64,000 nt of DNA from Armatimonadota bacterium (GCA_018268355.1 JAFDWR010000003.1:297714-361713), one strand, 5' to 3'. Shown: positions 1-9,387, counted from the stretch's first letter. The notes: generated by a model not told the origin, from the letters alone. A program made the numbers and translations.

Positions 1-1136
1 ACAGCGGCTACCTGGAGATCCCGACCGGCGACGGTGGGACCAAGCGAATCGGCATCCGGCGGGTCCACCTCGAAGAGGACACCGGCAAGCTCATGCACCT
101 TCCTTCGGGTGGCAGCGGCATCGACTACAACCGCGCCGGCGTTCCCCTCATGGAGATCGTCACCGATTTTCCGCCCGACATCAACCACCCCGACGAAGCC
201 AAGGAGTACCTGGTCCAGCTTCGCAACATCCTCCTCTACCTGGGCGTCTGCGACGGCAAGATGGAGCAGGGCAGCCTCCGCTGCGAGCCGAACATCTCGG
301 TCCGGCCCGAGGGAAGCGACACATTTGGCACAAAGACGGAGCTGAAGAACCTTAACTCGTTCCGCAGCGTCCAGCTTGGCGTCGTCTACGAGTCCAAGCG
401 ACAGGCCGAAGTGATCGCCAGCGGTGGACAGGTCCTGCAGGAAACTCGCGGGTGGAACGAAGCCGCCGAGGAGAGCTACCTGATGCGAATCAAGGAGACC
501 GAGAACGACTATCGGTACTTCACCGACCCCGACCTCGCGCCCTTCCAGATTGACGCGGGCTGGGTCGAAGAACTCCGCACAGGACTCCCCGAATTGCCCC
601 TCGCCAAGAGCCTGCGATACCAGAACGACCTCGGGCTGAGCACTTACGACGCAGGCGTTCTCACCTCGGAGCTTGCCTGGGCAACCTTCTTTGAGGAGTG
701 CCTCGCCCTCGGCGGTGAAGCCAAGGCGATCTGCAACCAGATGACCCAAGACTTCGCAGCGACGCTGAAAGAGAAGGGCTGGGAGATCGACGAGAGCCCG
801 GTTCGACCCAAGCACCTGGTTGATCTCACCCAGCTCGTTTCGAGCGGCAAGATCAGCTCGAAGATGGGGAAGGACGTCCTCGCGGAGGCCTTCAAGACGG
901 GCGACCTCCCGAGCGACATCGTCGCGCGGTCGGGAATGTCGCAGATCTCGGACGAATCCGAACTTCGCGCCATTGTTGAAGGCGTCTGTCAAGCAAATGC
1001 GGGTGTTGTCGAGAAGTACAAGTCAGGTCAGGTCTCGGTGAAGGGATTCTTCGTCGGGCAGGTCATGAAGCAAACCCAGGGGCGGGCTAACCCCGACCTG
1101 GTCCAGCGCCTCGTGACCGAGGTCTTGGAATCATGA
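1..1136 (+). CDS. gatB: Aspartyl/glutamyl-tRNA amidotransferase subunit B, 5'-truncated by the window edge
   Basis: GatB is the kinase/amidotransferase subunit of the GatCAB complex, which converts Glu-tRNA(Gln) and Asp-tRNA(Asn) to the amidated forms in the cytoplasm. The frame is open from the first base (first whole codon at position 3) and reads like the interior of GatB at once, with the [12 protein letters not shown] and [13 protein letters not shown] blocks and the [11 protein letters not shown] block. The C-terminal YqeY-like tail ends with [12 protein letters not shown]. The start codon and the N-terminal part lie outside the window. The stop codon overlaps the start of the next gene by 4 bp (ATGA), so the two are probably co-transcribed. 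The family call is secure. Confidence 0.97.
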   Translation, partial: SGYLEIPTGDGGTKRIGIRRVHLEEDTGKLMHLPSGGSGIDYNRAGVPLMEIVTDFPPDINHPDEAKEYLVQLRNILLYLGVCDGKMEQGSLRCEPNISVRPEGSDTFGTKTELKNLNSFRSVQLGVVYESKRQAEVIASGGQVLQETRGWNEAAEESYLMRIKETENDYRYFTDPDLAPFQIDAGWVEELRTGLPELPLAKSLRYQNDLGLSTYDAGVLTSELAWATFFEECLALGGEAKAICNQMTQDFAATLKEKGWEIDESPVRPKHLVDLTQLVSSGKISSKMGKDVLAEAFKTGDLPSDIVARSGMSQISDESELRAIVEGVCQANAGVVEKYKSGQVSVKGFFVGQVMKQTQGRANPDLVQRLVTEVLES

Positions 1137-1699
1137 AGGTCCGCCTCGCCTGGGTCCTCGTCCTCGCGGGACTCACGAGTCTCGTCCGGGCAGGCGATTC
1201 GCCCCGCGTCCAAGAGGCGATGCGAGCGATGTTCATGAGGATCGAGGCCCAAAACGACCGCTGGTACAAGGACGGCGACTTCCCGAGAATCGTCCAGGCC
1301 CTGCGGTTCCAGAGCGATCTCTATCCCGAGTCCGAGGACGTCCTGACCAACCTCGGCTGGATGCTGTCCAACATCGAGCGCGACCCAGAGACGATCCTCG
1401 TCTACGCGGCTTATCGACGGCGATTCCCGAACAACCCCAACTCACCGTATCCCGAGGCCAATCACTACTTCCTAAAGAAGGCCTACGACCGGATTCCGGC
1501 CCTCCTGGAGCCGTCGCTCAAGCTCAAGGAAAAGCCCCATCCCAACAGCTACCGCATCCTTGCCCACGCTTACGACCGCCTCGGTCTCCTCGCCGATTCC
1601 GAGCGAGTGTGGATGGAGTATCTCAAGCTCCTGCCCAACGATGCGCCCGCCAAGCTGAACCTCGAAAAGGTTCGTCGCAAGCGAGCGGGTGGCAAGTGA
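1133..1699 (+). CDS. Secreted tetratricopeptide-like protein
   Basis: A protein of 188 residues with an N-terminal signal peptide (about residues 1-20: basic start, hydrophobic core, A-G cleavage region). The mature part is helical, and its C-terminal third ([20 protein letters not shown], then [15 protein letters not shown]) has the spacing of TPR units. No catalytic motif is visible, so it is probably an envelope scaffold or binding protein. The ATG overlaps the gatB stop in ATGA. Its own stop overlaps the GTG of the following hydrolase in GTGA, so the three genes are translationally coupled. Specific function unknown. Confidence 0.75.
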   Translation: MKVRLAWVLVLAGLTSLVRAGDSPRVQEAMRAMFMRIEAQNDRWYKDGDFPRIVQALRFQSDLYPESEDVLTNLGWMLSNIERDPETILVYAAYRRRFPNNPNSPYPEANHYFLKKAYDRIPALLEPSLKLKEKPHPNSYRILAHAYDRLGLLADSERVWMEYLKLLPNDAPAKLNLEKVRRKRAGGK

Positions 1700-2265
1700 A
1701 GACGCACGTTCTTCACCCAGAACTCGAACCCACCCTCATCTACCTGCACGGTCGGGGAGAATCGGGCGTTGATGGCGAGAACCTGCGCCACGGCCTCTTT
1801 CTCGCGATGGAGCGGCACCCCGAACGTTGGCCGTTTCGCGTGATCGGCTTCCAAAAGCCAGCGATGGACGTGCTTTGGCCCGCCCACCTCGACGAAATCA
1901 ATGCCGCGCTCGCCGAAATCCCGCACCGCGAAGGGCAGCGTGTGGTCCTGACCGGACTCAGCCAAGGCGGGCACGGGACGATGGCCCTATGCCGACGGCT
2001 GATTTGGCCCGTTGACGTGATCGCGCCCATCTGTGGCTGGTCCGAGGACCCCGTCGCCACGGCAGAGGCTATTCGCGGCCTCGACGCCTGGTTCTTCCAC
2101 GGCCTCGCGGATGACGTCGTCCCGCCGACGGGTTCGACCGACGTCTCGTCGCTGTTGCCGGATGCTCGCGTTACCCTCTATGAAGGGGTGGGCCACAACT
2201 CGTGGGACCTCGCCTACGGTGACCCCGAACTGGCAAATTGGCTCCTTGGTTCGCCAAAAGAGTAG
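1696..2265 (+). CDS. Alpha/beta hydrolase, esterase/phospholipase-like
   Basis: A compact serine hydrolase of 189 residues. It has a strand-HGRGE oxyanion segment near the N-terminus (LIYLHGRGESG), a nucleophile elbow GLSQGG around residue 87, an acid in GLADDVVPP around residue 138 and a histidine in GVGHNSWD around residue 166. This is the order expected for dienelactone hydrolase/carboxylesterase-like enzymes. I chose the GTG at 1696, which forms a GTGA overlap with the upstream stop; the in-frame region upstream reads as the TPR gene in another frame. There is no signal peptide, so it is probably cytoplasmic. Substrate unknown. Confidence 0.82.
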   Translation: MKTHVLHPELEPTLIYLHGRGESGVDGENLRHGLFLAMERHPERWPFRVIGFQKPAMDVLWPAHLDEINAALAEIPHREGQRVVLTGLSQGGHGTMALCRRLIWPVDVIAPICGWSEDPVATAEAIRGLDAWFFHGLADDVVPPTGSTDVSSLLPDARVTLYEGVGHNSWDLAYGDPELANWLLGSPKE

Positions 2266-2274
2266 ACATTCGGC

Positions 2275-2280
2275 TATATT
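2275..2280 (+). promoter_or_regulatory. -10 box (TATATT) directly before ruvA
   Basis: TATATT lies 6 nt before the ruvA ATG. A transcript started from it would begin at or within a few bases of the start codon, giving a leaderless ruvAB mRNA. No clear -35 was found. The placement matches several other genes in this window. Confidence 0.45.
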
Positions 2281-2286
2281 TAGGAC

Positions 2287-2874
2287 ATGATTGCGCGCCT
2301 GAACGGCCGAGTCGTCGAAAATGACGGTTCCACCCTGCTCGTGGACGTTCACGGCGTGGGCTATGAGGTCCTTGTTCCCGCGACGGTGGCGATTGAACTG
2401 CCGGTCAGCGAAGAGACCATCATCCTCTGGATTCGACAGGTGTTTCGCGAGGACGATGTCTCGCTCTATGGCTTTTCCACCCTCAGCCAGCGCCGACTCT
2501 TCGACCTCCTCCGTGAAGTAAAGGGCTGCGGTCCCAAGATTGGGCTTGCCGTGATCGGCCAACTGGGCGAAGAGGTGGCAACCTCCGCGCTCATCAACCA
2601 AGATGCGAAGACCCTTGCACGGGCGAGCGGAGTTGGGCCGCGCCTCGCCGAGCGCATGGTGCTGGAGCTCAAGGACAAGGTCGGCCGTGAGGCGTTCCTC
2701 GCCAAGGTCACCACGGCGGCCAAGCCGAGCAGCGCGCCGGATGAGCTGGTCGATGCCCTCATGGGTCTCGGCTACCGGCGTCCCGAGGCCGAGCGCGCCG
2801 CCGAAGAGGCGCGACAGCAAGCCACCGGCCTTGACCAACAGCTGCGGGTCGCCTTGAAGGTGCTCCAACGATGA
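2287..2874 (+). CDS. ruvA: Holliday junction branch migration protein RuvA
   Basis: RuvA binds four-way DNA junctions as a tetramer and positions the RuvB motors during recombinational repair. The protein has 195 residues, typical of the family. It starts with the OB-fold domain ([11 protein letters not shown]), continues with helix-hairpin-helix repeats ([11 protein letters not shown] and [19 protein letters not shown]), and ends in a short UBA-like domain III ([18 protein letters not shown]) that contacts RuvB. It overlaps ruvB by 4 bp, so the two form an operon with translational coupling. A -10-like TATATT sits 6 nt before the ATG. Confidence 0.97.
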   Translation: MIARLNGRVVENDGSTLLVDVHGVGYEVLVPATVAIELPVSEETIILWIRQVFREDDVSLYGFSTLSQRRLFDLLREVKGCGPKIGLAVIGQLGEEVATSALINQDAKTLARASGVGPRLAERMVLELKDKVGREAFLAKVTTAAKPSSAPDELVDALMGLGYRRPEAERAAEEARQQATGLDQQLRVALKVLQR

Positions 2875-3899
2875 GAAAGGACGACATGCTCGACCCCACC
2901 GCCAGCCTTGAAGATCAGGTCGAGGTCAGCCTTCGTCCGCGCAAGCTGAACGAGTTCATCGGCCAGCCGAAGCTCCGCGCCAACCTGGAGGTCTTCCTAC
3001 GTGCCGCCCAGGATCGGTCGGAGCCGCTCGACCACACCTTGTTCTTTGGCCCGCCCGGGCTGGGCAAGACCACTCTGGCGAACATCATCGCCCAGGAGAT
3101 GTCTTCGGTGCTCCACGTGACATCGGGACCGGCGATTGTTCGCCCCGGCGACCTCGTCGGCATCCTTACCAACCTTGAACCGAACGCGGTCCTCTTTATC
3201 GACGAAATCCACCGCCTCGCCCGCCCCGTCGAGGAGATCCTTTATCCGGCGATGGAGGACCGAAAGGTGGACGTCATGATTGGCCAGGGCCCCGCGGCAC
3301 GGTCGATCCGGCTTGATGTCCCCGCGTTCACCGTGGTCGCCGCGACCACCCGCCAGGGCCTCCTCACCGGCCCGCTCCGAGACCGATTTGGCATCATCGC
3401 CCACCTGGAGTATTACGACGTCGCCTCACTCCGCGCGATCATCGAGCGCAGCGCGGCGATCTTTGGCTATGGCATCTCGGACGGCGGTTGCGACGCGCTC
3501 GCCTCACGCTCCCGAGGCACCCCCCGCATTGCCAACCGGCTCCTGCGCCGGGTCCGCGACTTCGCGCAGGTCCACGGGAAAGCCGCGATCGACGAAGAGA
3601 TCGTTGACATCGCCTGCACCGCGCTCGAAGTGGATTCGACCGGCCTCGACCGCATCGACCGCGCCCTCCTGCGAACAATCATCTCGAAGTACGACGGCGG
3701 TCCGGTTGGCCTCGAAACCCTCGCCGCGAGCCTGGGCGAAGACGCGGGAACGTTGGAAGACGTCTATGAGCCGTACCTCTTGCAGCTCGGCTTCCTTTCC
3801 CGAACGCCGCGTGGTCGACAGGCCACCGCCCTCGCCTACGAGCACCTTGGCCTTACCCCGCCCCCACGCAAGCCAAGCCTGTTCGACCCCGAGGCTTAA
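2871..3899 (+). CDS. ruvB: Holliday junction branch migration ATPase RuvB
   Basis: RuvB is the hexameric AAA+ motor that drives branch migration with RuvA. The 342-residue protein opens with the family's [11 protein letters not shown] block, has Walker [10 protein letters not shown] near residue 60, Walker B with the DEIHRL sequence, and sensor/arginine-finger region [12 protein letters not shown]-terminal winged helix closes the protein, ending in [16 protein letters not shown]. The ATG at 2871 overlaps the ruvA stop; a second in-frame ATG at 2886 is possible. A bidirectional terminator follows, and the next gene is convergent. Confidence 0.98.
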   Translation: MRKDDMLDPTASLEDQVEVSLRPRKLNEFIGQPKLRANLEVFLRAAQDRSEPLDHTLFFGPPGLGKTTLANIIAQEMSSVLHVTSGPAIVRPGDLVGILTNLEPNAVLFIDEIHRLARPVEEILYPAMEDRKVDVMIGQGPAARSIRLDVPAFTVVAATTRQGLLTGPLRDRFGIIAHLEYYDVASLRAIIERSAAIFGYGISDGGCDALASRSRGTPRIANRLLRRVRDFAQVHGKAAIDEEIVDIACTALEVDSTGLDRIDRALLRTIISKYDGGPVGLETLAASLGEDAGTLEDVYEPYLLQLGFLSRTPRGRQATALAYEHLGLTPPPRKPSLFDPEA

Positions 3900-3918
3900 G
3901 CCAGACCCTAAGACACAA

Positions 3919-3956
3919 AAAAGAGAGCGAGTCCCCTTCGGGCCTCGCTCTCTTTA
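3919..3956. terminator. Bidirectional intrinsic terminator between ruvB and the TlpA-like gene
   Basis: A 12-bp perfect stem (3920-3931 with 3944-3955) carries a loop containing CCC-TTC-GGG. It is flanked by A-runs on the left and T-runs on the right, so it can act on both convergent transcripts. Confidence 0.9.
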
Positions 3957-3969
3957 CGTGTCAAGAACC

Positions 3970-5043
3970 TTAGTTCGAATTGGCAGCCTTGGCTGCGTCT
4001 TCGCGCTTCTTGTTGAAGAGGGCCTTGACCTGGTCGTTGTCCTTGTAGGGCGAGTTCGGCACGAGCTTCAGAACCTGGTCGTAGTAGGGCAGAGCCTTCT
4101 TCGCCTGATTGAGAGCCATGTAGGCTTCGCCAGCAAAGTAGTTGTGGAGAATGTCGTTGGCATCGACCTTAGTGATTGCCTTCGCAACCGCGTCAGCAGC
4201 GAAACCGGCGGTTTCCGGCTTGGCGGCCCACTGGGTCGACATCGACAGGATCATCTGAACGCCACTCTTGGCCTTGACGATGTCGTCAACGATCTTGAGA
4301 GCCGCAGGCTTGTCGATCGAAATCAACGCGCTGAGCTTGGCCTGATCGACCTGGCCCTTCAGTTCGGGGTTACCCTTGGCAATCGCGTCGAGCTTGGCAA
4401 TTCCGGCATCCTTTTGACCGTCCTTGATCATCTTGACGGCGGCGGCGATCTCCTTTCGAGCAGCCGCAGCGGCCTTTTCGCCGGCGATTTCCTTGTCAAA
4501 AGCGGCTCGCGCCTTCTTGACGTCAAACGTGCCAGCCTTAACTTCGGCGAGGGGGCCTTCCATCGTCATCGGGTGACCGATCCACTGGATCCGACCGCCC
4601 TTGATGATGAATGCCGCAGGAATGCCGTTCTGATTTGCAGCCTGCATCCACGACATCGCCATGTCCTTGTCTTCGGTGTCGAGGGCGATGTTGTAGTCCA
4701 TCTTGTCGCCCATCTCCTGGACGAACTTCTGGACGAGATCCTTTCGCTCAGCACCCTTCGGTCGCTCCCAAACGCTGACGCCGATAAACGTGACGTCCTT
4801 GTTTTCCTTGGCAAGCTTGGTGATGTGGGGAATCGACGTTCGGCACGGACCGCACCAGGTGGCCCAGAACTCAACGACGTAAACCTTGTTGGGGTCAAAG
4901 GACGAGACCGGAGCACCTTTAACGAACTCTTGCACCTTAAGCGCAGGAGCCATTTCTCCGGGAGCAAGGTCAACTGCCTTCGCGGTCACCGAGAGGACCA
5001 TTCCAGCAAGACCGAGCACTGCAACACGCAGAATGCTTCGCAT
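3970..5043 (-). CDS. Secreted TlpA/ResA-like thioredoxin with C-terminal TPR-like domain
   Basis: A protein of 357 residues exported by a signal peptide (LRVAVLGLAGMVLSVTAKA). The thioredoxin domain (about 22-160) carries the active site WATWCGPCR with both redox cysteines, in the TlpA/ResA class of extracytoplasmic thiol-disulfide reductases that often serve cytochrome c or CuA maturation. The second half is Ala/Lys-rich and helical and ends in a TPR-like unit (FAGEAYMALNQAKKALPYYD). The ATG at 5043 was chosen because it precedes the signal peptide and lies 9 nt after a perfect TATAAT; the open frame runs further upstream without coding character. With large c-type cytochrome clusters in the same window, a role in heme or copper protein assembly is plausible but not shown. 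Confidence 0.85.
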   Translation of the reverse strand: MRSILRVAVLGLAGMVLSVTAKAVDLAPGEMAPALKVQEFVKGAPVSSFDPNKVYVVEFWATWCGPCRTSIPHITKLAKENKDVTFIGVSVWERPKGAERKDLVQKFVQEMGDKMDYNIALDTEDKDMAMSWMQAANQNGIPAAFIIKGGRIQWIGHPMTMEGPLAEVKAGTFDVKKARAAFDKEIAGEKAAAAARKEIAAAVKMIKDGQKDAGIAKLDAIAKGNPELKGQVDQAKLSALISIDKPAALKIVDDIVKAKSGVQMILSMSTQWAAKPETAGFAADAVAKAITKVDANDILHNYFAGEAYMALNQAKKALPYYDQVLKLVPNSPYKDNDQVKALFNKKREDAAKAANSN

Positions 5044-5052
5044 AGCACCCCC

Positions 5053-5058
5053 ATTATA
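5053..5058 (-). promoter_or_regulatory. -10 box (TATAAT) of the TlpA-like gene
   Basis: A perfect TATAAT on the minus strand ends 9 nt before the ATG. A partial -35 (TTGTTT) stands at the ideal 17-nt spacing. Transcription would start about 3 nt before the ATG, so the mRNA is essentially leaderless. Confidence 0.7.
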
Positions 5059-5111
5059 GACACGGCTCCGAGCAAAAACAACACGAATCGGTCCAAGGTA
5101 GCCTCGAACGA

Positions 5112-5678
5112 ATGGCAGCGGTGATCGGAATCCTTGTTGGACCGAAGAGTTCGGGGTCAAACATGGCCGCGATCATTCGTGCCTGCCAGTCGGGGAATCT
5201 CGAGGCCCAGGTTGGCGTCGTCGTCGCTCCGAGGGACGATGCTCCCGCCCGGACCAATGCTGAATCCCTCGGCGTCCCGACCGTAGTTATCGAACCTGGC
5301 GAAGCCTATGGCGAGCGCCTTCTCGTGCCGCTAAATGGATGTGACGTGGTCTGCCTCGCGGGTTACCTTAGACTCTTGCCCGACGAGGTGCTGCGCGCGT
5401 TCCCGGGCCGCGTGCTGAACATCCATCCCGCCCTTTTGCCGCGGCATGGCGGCCAAGGCATGTATGGCATCAAGGTCCACGAGGCGGTCCTTCGCGACGG
5501 CGATAAAGAGTCCGGCTGCACCGTCCACCGCGTGACGAGCGAGTACGACAAGGGCGAAATCCTGCTCCAGCGCCGCTGTCCCGTCTTCACCGGCGACACG
5601 CCCGAGACCCTCGCCCAGCGAGTCCTCATCGAGGAGCACCTCGCCTACGTTGAAGCCCTTAGAATGGTGTTGCCATGA
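5112..5678 (+). CDS. purN: Phosphoribosylglycinamide formyltransferase (GART)
   Basis: PurN transfers a formyl group from 10-formyl-THF to GAR, the third step of purine synthesis. The 188-residue protein begins with the substrate-binding GILVGPKSSGSNM loop. It carries the catalytic Asn and His in LNIHPALLPRHGG and the catalytic Asp in TSEYDKGEILL (the usual family block is ELDxGPI, so the local sequence is divergent but the Asp is kept). Length matches the family. It is divergent from the TlpA-like gene and its stop overlaps the next ATG by 4 bp, so it is co-transcribed with the acyltransferase. No other purine gene is nearby. Confidence 0.95.
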   Translation: MAAVIGILVGPKSSGSNMAAIIRACQSGNLEAQVGVVVAPRDDAPARTNAESLGVPTVVIEPGEAYGERLLVPLNGCDVVCLAGYLRLLPDEVLRAFPGRVLNIHPALLPRHGGQGMYGIKVHEAVLRDGDKESGCTVHRVTSEYDKGEILLQRRCPVFTGDTPETLAQRVLIEEHLAYVEALRMVLP

Positions 5679-6337
5679 GCGACTTCGATGTCAGCCCCCA
5701 CGACGCCTACCACCGATGGGTTCGATTGCCTCTCGCTAAGGCGTTCAGCTGGGTCCTGTTCACCCTCTTCGGCCCCACGCTCGTCTTTGGGCGCGGCAAG
5801 GTGCCGAAGAAGGGCGGCGTGCTCATTCTCGCCAACCACCAGGCTGACGTTGATCCAATCCTCGTGCAGATCGCCTGTCGACGGCCAATCCACTTCATGG
5901 CCAAGTCCGAACTCTTCGAAATGGGCCTTCTCGGCAAGGTGATCCGGAAGTTTCGCGCCTTTCCCGTCAAGCGGGGCGAGCCCGATCGGACCTCGCTCAA
6001 GCACGCGATCAACCTGCTCCATGCGGGCGAGGTCGTGAGCGTCTTCCCCGAAGGCGAACTTTCGCCCACCGGTGAGATCCTCGACCTGAAGAAAGGGGTT
6101 TCGCTGATGATTCGCTCGGGGGGCGTGCCCGTCATCTGCGTCGGCCTACACAACACCCGGCGGATGATGCCTTACGGCAAGCTCACGCCGAGGCCTGCGT
6201 TTGCGCTCATTACCGCGCGTTGGGGCGAGCCGAAAACCTTCGACAAGTCTTCTGACGCCGATGAGATCATGGCCTGGGTCGAAGCGGAGTTGATCCGGCT
6301 CTCGGGCTATCCCAAGGTGCCTTCTCAGCCGAGCTGA
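5675..6337 (+). CDS. plsC: 1-acyl-sn-glycerol-3-phosphate acyltransferase-like protein
   Basis: A PlsC-family acyltransferase of 220 residues that would acylate lysophosphatidic acid at the inner membrane in phospholipid synthesis. It has a hydrophobic N-terminal segment (AKAFSWVLFTLFGPTLVF), the HX4D catalytic motif in NHQADVDP, and the glycerol-phosphate-binding FPEGELS in place of the common FPEGTRS. A third block GVPVICVGLHNTRRM follows. It overlaps purN by 4 bp at its start and the convergent ribH by 13 bp at its end. Exact acceptor specificity is not determined by sequence. Confidence 0.87.
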   Translation: MSDFDVSPHDAYHRWVRLPLAKAFSWVLFTLFGPTLVFGRGKVPKKGGVLILANHQADVDPILVQIACRRPIHFMAKSELFEMGLLGKVIRKFRAFPVKRGEPDRTSLKHAINLLHAGEVVSVFPEGELSPTGEILDLKKGVSLMIRSGGVPVICVGLHNTRRMMPYGKLTPRPAFALITARWGEPKTFDKSSDADEIMAWVEAELIRLSGYPKVPSQPS

Positions 6338-6786
6338 TCGAGCACGCTCATCATTTCGACGACAGCACCCATCGCCTCGCGGCCCTTGTTGCCGTGCTTG
6401 GCCCCGCTACGATCGAGCGCTTGCTCCAGCGTGTCGGGGGTAAGGATCCCCCAGCTGATCGGCTTCTTTGACTCGGTTTGCAGGGTCATGAGCGCACCGC
6501 CCACATCCGCGCTGAGCAGCTGGGCATGGGTGGTCTGACCTTGGAGGATGCAGCCCAAGGCGACGATCGCATCGGGCGGCTCCTTCGAGGCGAGGAGGGC
6601 AGAAACGACGACCGGAATCTCCCACGTCCCCGGCACGTGAATCACATGACTTGGTGCCCCGCCATAGCGGGCCAGTTCGTCAATCGCCCCTTCCAAGAGA
6701 GCCTTGGTCACGAGTTCATTCCATCGACTCACGACGATGGCAACTCGCCGCCCTTCGGCGGACATCTTTCCGGTGACGACCTTCAC
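6325..6786 (-). CDS. ribH: 6,7-dimethyl-8-ribityllumazine synthase
   Basis: Lumazine synthase condenses 5-amino-6-ribitylaminouracil with dihydroxybutanone phosphate in riboflavin synthesis. The 153-residue protein has all family blocks: SRWNELVTKALLEGA, the substrate-binding VPGTWEIP, LGCILQGQTTH with the catalytic histidine region, and WGILTPDTLEQALDRSG followed by HGNKG. It starts with GTG at 6786, 7 nt after a CATAAT box. It stands alone, away from other rib genes, and its tail overlaps plsC on the opposite strand. No FMN riboswitch is visible in the very short upstream region. Confidence 0.96.
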   Translation of the reverse strand: MKVVTGKMSAEGRRVAIVVSRWNELVTKALLEGAIDELARYGGAPSHVIHVPGTWEIPVVVSALLASKEPPDAIVALGCILQGQTTHAQLLSADVGGALMTLQTESKKPISWGILTPDTLEQALDRSGAKHGNKGREAMGAVVEMMSVLDQLG

Positions 6787-6793
6787 AGAACCT

Positions 6794-6799
6794 ATTATG
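6794..6799 (-). promoter_or_regulatory. -10 box (CATAAT) before ribH
   Basis: CATAAT on the minus strand lies 7 nt before the GTG start of ribH and leaves no room for a Shine-Dalgarno sequence. This implies a leaderless transcript. Confidence 0.55.
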
Positions 6800-6814
6800 A
6801 GCCTTCGTGACCCC

Positions 6815-8851
6815 TTACTTCAGGAAGCGATCCCACCAAGCGAGGATTTCGCCGAGTCGGTGCAATCGAAGATCGGGCGGTCCCGATCGGCTCATACCGT
6901 GCGACGTCGTCGACGGGTAGCGGACAAACCTCGACTCCACGCCTTGCTGTTGGAGCGCGCAGAACACCGATTCGCCTTGCTCGACGTTGCATCGAAGGTC
7001 GCCTTCGCTGTGGATGATCAGCATCGGCGTCGTCACCTTGTCAAAGTAGGCAATCGGCGACTGTCGCCAAAGCTCGCGGATCGACTCGAGGTCGCCCCAC
7101 GCCACGCCCTTGAAGTAGCCGTCCTTGTTGAACGGGAAGTCGCTGTTCATCGCCATGCTGACCATGTTCGACACGCAGCGGTCGGTGATCGCCGCCTTGT
7201 AATCGTTGCAATGGCCCACCACCCAGTTCGTCATGTAGCCGCCATAGCTGCCGCCCATGACGCCCATCTGGCCGGGGTGAATGTAAGTCTGTGCCTGCAT
7301 CCAGCGGGTCACCGATTCGATGTCTTCCCAATCCTTGTGGCCCCAGTCGCCTTGGATCTCGCGGCAATGCGCTTCGCCGTAACCCTTCGAACCGCGCGGA
7401 TTGGTGTAGACGACGACGTAGCCGCTCGCAGCGAGGAGCTGCATCTCGTGGAAGAACGTCCAGCCGTACTGCGCGTGGGGGCCGCCGTGAATCTGGAGCA
7501 CGGCCGGGTAGCGGCGCGGGGGCAAGTAGCCCACCGGCTTCATGACCCAACCATGGACGCGGCTCGGCGATCCATCCTTGTTGGGGGTGCCGTCGATCCA
7601 GAACTCCTCGGGCTCAACGAACTCGACCTCGTCGGCAAAGTCGCCGTTGAAGTGGGTGAGCACCTTGGGGACCCAACGACCGGTGCCGAGCTCCTGCTCC
7701 ACCGTCGCGACCTCGCCGAGCATCGTCGCATGGCCATAGCAGGCAGCGACGCGACCCGTGGCGGCGTGAACCGAGCCATAGGAGATCGTGTGGTTGCCCT
7801 CGGTAAGGACTTCGACCTCGCCATCGAGCGTCGCCCGAAGAATCTGTGCGGAGCCCTGCCAACCGAAGGCGGCGATGATCGTCCGCGAGTCGAGCAACCA
7901 GTCGAGGCTGGAGCCAAACGAGGCGTCCTTGGTGTCGCTCAGCGTCGATGCCCCGAGGTCATAGTCCACCGACTCAAAGAGGTTCTTTGGCGTCCCGCCA
8001 TCGGCAGAGACGACCCAAAGCCGCGTGTTTCGGGTGCCCCAGGGGTCGTTCTCATCCACGTCGCCCGCATAGGCGATCCACTTGCCGTCCGGCGACCATC
8101 GCACCGACGACTTTTCGCCCTTCGGCAGTCCGGGAATCATGTACGACTGGCCGTCGAGGTCGACGCGGAAGATCTGGTCGTTCGGTGGCTCGGCGAAGGG
8201 CCGCTTTTGCGTGTTGATCACAATCGCGAGCTCCTTTGAGTTCGGTGCCCAATCGAACGAGTAGTTGTCCTGCGCGGGGTTCTTCAGGATCGTCTTGGCC
8301 TCACCCGTCGCCGCGTCCACGAGCATGACTTCGTAGCGCTGCTCCATGAAGTAGCCGTCGCCGTCCAGCCGGTACCAAACCGACTCCGTGACGAGGGGCG
8401 GGGTGCTGCCGTGAGCGGCTTCGCGCGCCTTCTTGGCCGCCGAAGTCGTTTCGGGAAGGGCGGGGCGGAAGGTGATCGCGAGCCAGCGGCTGTCGGGCGA
8501 CCACTTCATCTCGCCAATCGAGCCTTCGGGCAGGTTCGTGAGGGCCTTGGCTTCGCCTCCGCTCGTCGGCAAGAGGTGAATCTGCGCGGCCACGCCCTCT
8601 CGCTTGGAGATGAAGGCAATCGACGAGCCATCGGGGGCCCAGCGACCTTGCGCCGCGCCGCTCTCGCCTTGGGTCAGCTCGACCACGTGCCCTTGCGAAT
8701 CCACCACGCAAAGCTGGGTGACCGCCTTGTTCTTTTCCTGACTTAGGCGCTTCCTGGAAAACAGGACGCGCTGACCGTCGGGCGAGAACTGGGCGTCGCC
8801 GACGAAGGTGATTCGAAAGAGGTCATCGGCTCGGATCGGGCGCTTGGGCAT
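6815..8851 (-). CDS. S9 family serine peptidase (acylaminoacyl-peptidase/prolyl oligopeptidase type)
   Basis: A protein of 678 residues with an N-terminal seven-bladed beta-propeller (about 1-420; repeated WSPDGKWIAY/FSPDGQRVLF blades) and a C-terminal alpha/beta hydrolase. The catalytic serine sits in GGSYGG near residue 533, the Asp in HSEGDLRCN near 617 and the His in TTSHGMS near 651. This family removes short or acylated peptides, with the propeller filtering substrate size. There is no obvious signal peptide (MPKRPIRADDLFRITFV), so it is cytoplasmic by appearance. A TAATCT box lies 6 nt before the ATG. Confidence 0.93.
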   Translation of the reverse strand: MPKRPIRADDLFRITFVGDAQFSPDGQRVLFSRKRLSQEKNKAVTQLCVVDSQGHVVELTQGESGAAQGRWAPDGSSIAFISKREGVAAQIHLLPTSGGEAKALTNLPEGSIGEMKWSPDSRWLAITFRPALPETTSAAKKAREAAHGSTPPLVTESVWYRLDGDGYFMEQRYEVMLVDAATGEAKTILKNPAQDNYSFDWAPNSKELAIVINTQKRPFAEPPNDQIFRVDLDGQSYMIPGLPKGEKSSVRWSPDGKWIAYAGDVDENDPWGTRNTRLWVVSADGGTPKNLFESVDYDLGASTLSDTKDASFGSSLDWLLDSRTIIAAFGWQGSAQILRATLDGEVEVLTEGNHTISYGSVHAATGRVAACYGHATMLGEVATVEQELGTGRWVPKVLTHFNGDFADEVEFVEPEEFWIDGTPNKDGSPSRVHGWVMKPVGYLPPRRYPAVLQIHGGPHAQYGWTFFHEMQLLAASGYVVVYTNPRGSKGYGEAHCREIQGDWGHKDWEDIESVTRWMQAQTYIHPGQMGVMGGSYGGYMTNWVVGHCNDYKAAITDRCVSNMVSMAMNSDFPFNKDGYFKGVAWGDLESIRELWRQSPIAYFDKVTTPMLIIHSEGDLRCNVEQGESVFCALQQQGVESRFVRYPSTTSHGMSRSGPPDLRLHRLGEILAWWDRFLK

Positions 8852-8857
8852 AGCGCC

Positions 8858-8863
8858 AGATTA
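8858..8863 (-). promoter_or_regulatory. -10-like box (TAATCT) before the S9 peptidase
   Basis: TAATCT on the minus strand is 6 nt before the ATG. The same hexamer stands 7 nt before the phosphosugar isomerase gene at 45395. No -35 is evident. Confidence 0.35.
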
Positions 8864-8877
8864 CCGCCGAGAACGGC

Positions 8878-9387
8878 TTAGGCCGTCAATCCCGGCATTG
8901 ATTCTCGCGCGATGATCAGCCCCGCTTGCATGGCCTCAAACTCAGCACCCAGGCGGCGGAAAAGGGCGGCCTCTTCGTCAAACGGCGGATGATCGAAGCT
9001 GCTGACGATCAGATAGCTGGTCTGACCCTGAACGACCGGGTTCACAAAGCGATCGACGCCGCCAAACTTGTGCTCCGGAAACATGCCCGACCAAAAGAGC
9101 AGGAAGTCGCCGATGTGGCGGTGGACCTGCCGCTCGCGCTCGAACGAATTCGCCTTGAGGCGAACGTCGCCTTCTTCCAGCATCCTGGCCACCGATTCCA
9201 CGCGGTAGCCAAACTCGTCGGTGACGGAATAGACGCCGTTGCGGTGCATGAAGCGCATGAGAAGGTCGACCAAGTATTGGTCAACCGGAGGACGGTCGGA
9301 CAGTCCTAGCCGGCCATACAAAGCCTCGGAGACGACGTCCTCGACAAACGTGCGAAATGAGCCATCGGAATGAATCAGATCAGCCAT
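8878..9387 (-). CDS. Conserved hypothetical protein, 169 residues
   Basis: A soluble protein with no signal peptide or membrane segment and no recognised enzyme motif. It is mixed alpha/beta with a distinctive central block QVHRHIGDFLLFWSGMFPE, which I recall in uncharacterised proteins of several phyla. Several conserved-looking Arg/His/Asp residues surround it. A Shine-Dalgarno-like AAGG lies about 7 nt before the ATG. It sits between the S9 peptidase and the divergent zinc-ribbon gene. Function unknown. Confidence 0.72.
   Translation of the reverse strand: MADLIHSDGSFRTFVEDVVSEALYGRLGLSDRPPVDQYLVDLLMRFMHRNGVYSVTDEFGYRVESVARMLEEGDVRLKANSFERERQVHRHIGDFLLFWSGMFPEHKFGGVDRFVNPVVQGQTSYLIVSSFDHPPFDEEAALFRRLGAEFEAMQAGLIIARESMPGLTA

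Noticed and set aside
3280..5124. A 614-codon plus-strand open frame across ruvB and the TlpA-like gene
   Set aside because: It is out of frame with ruvB, runs through a strong terminator and is antisense to the thioredoxin gene.
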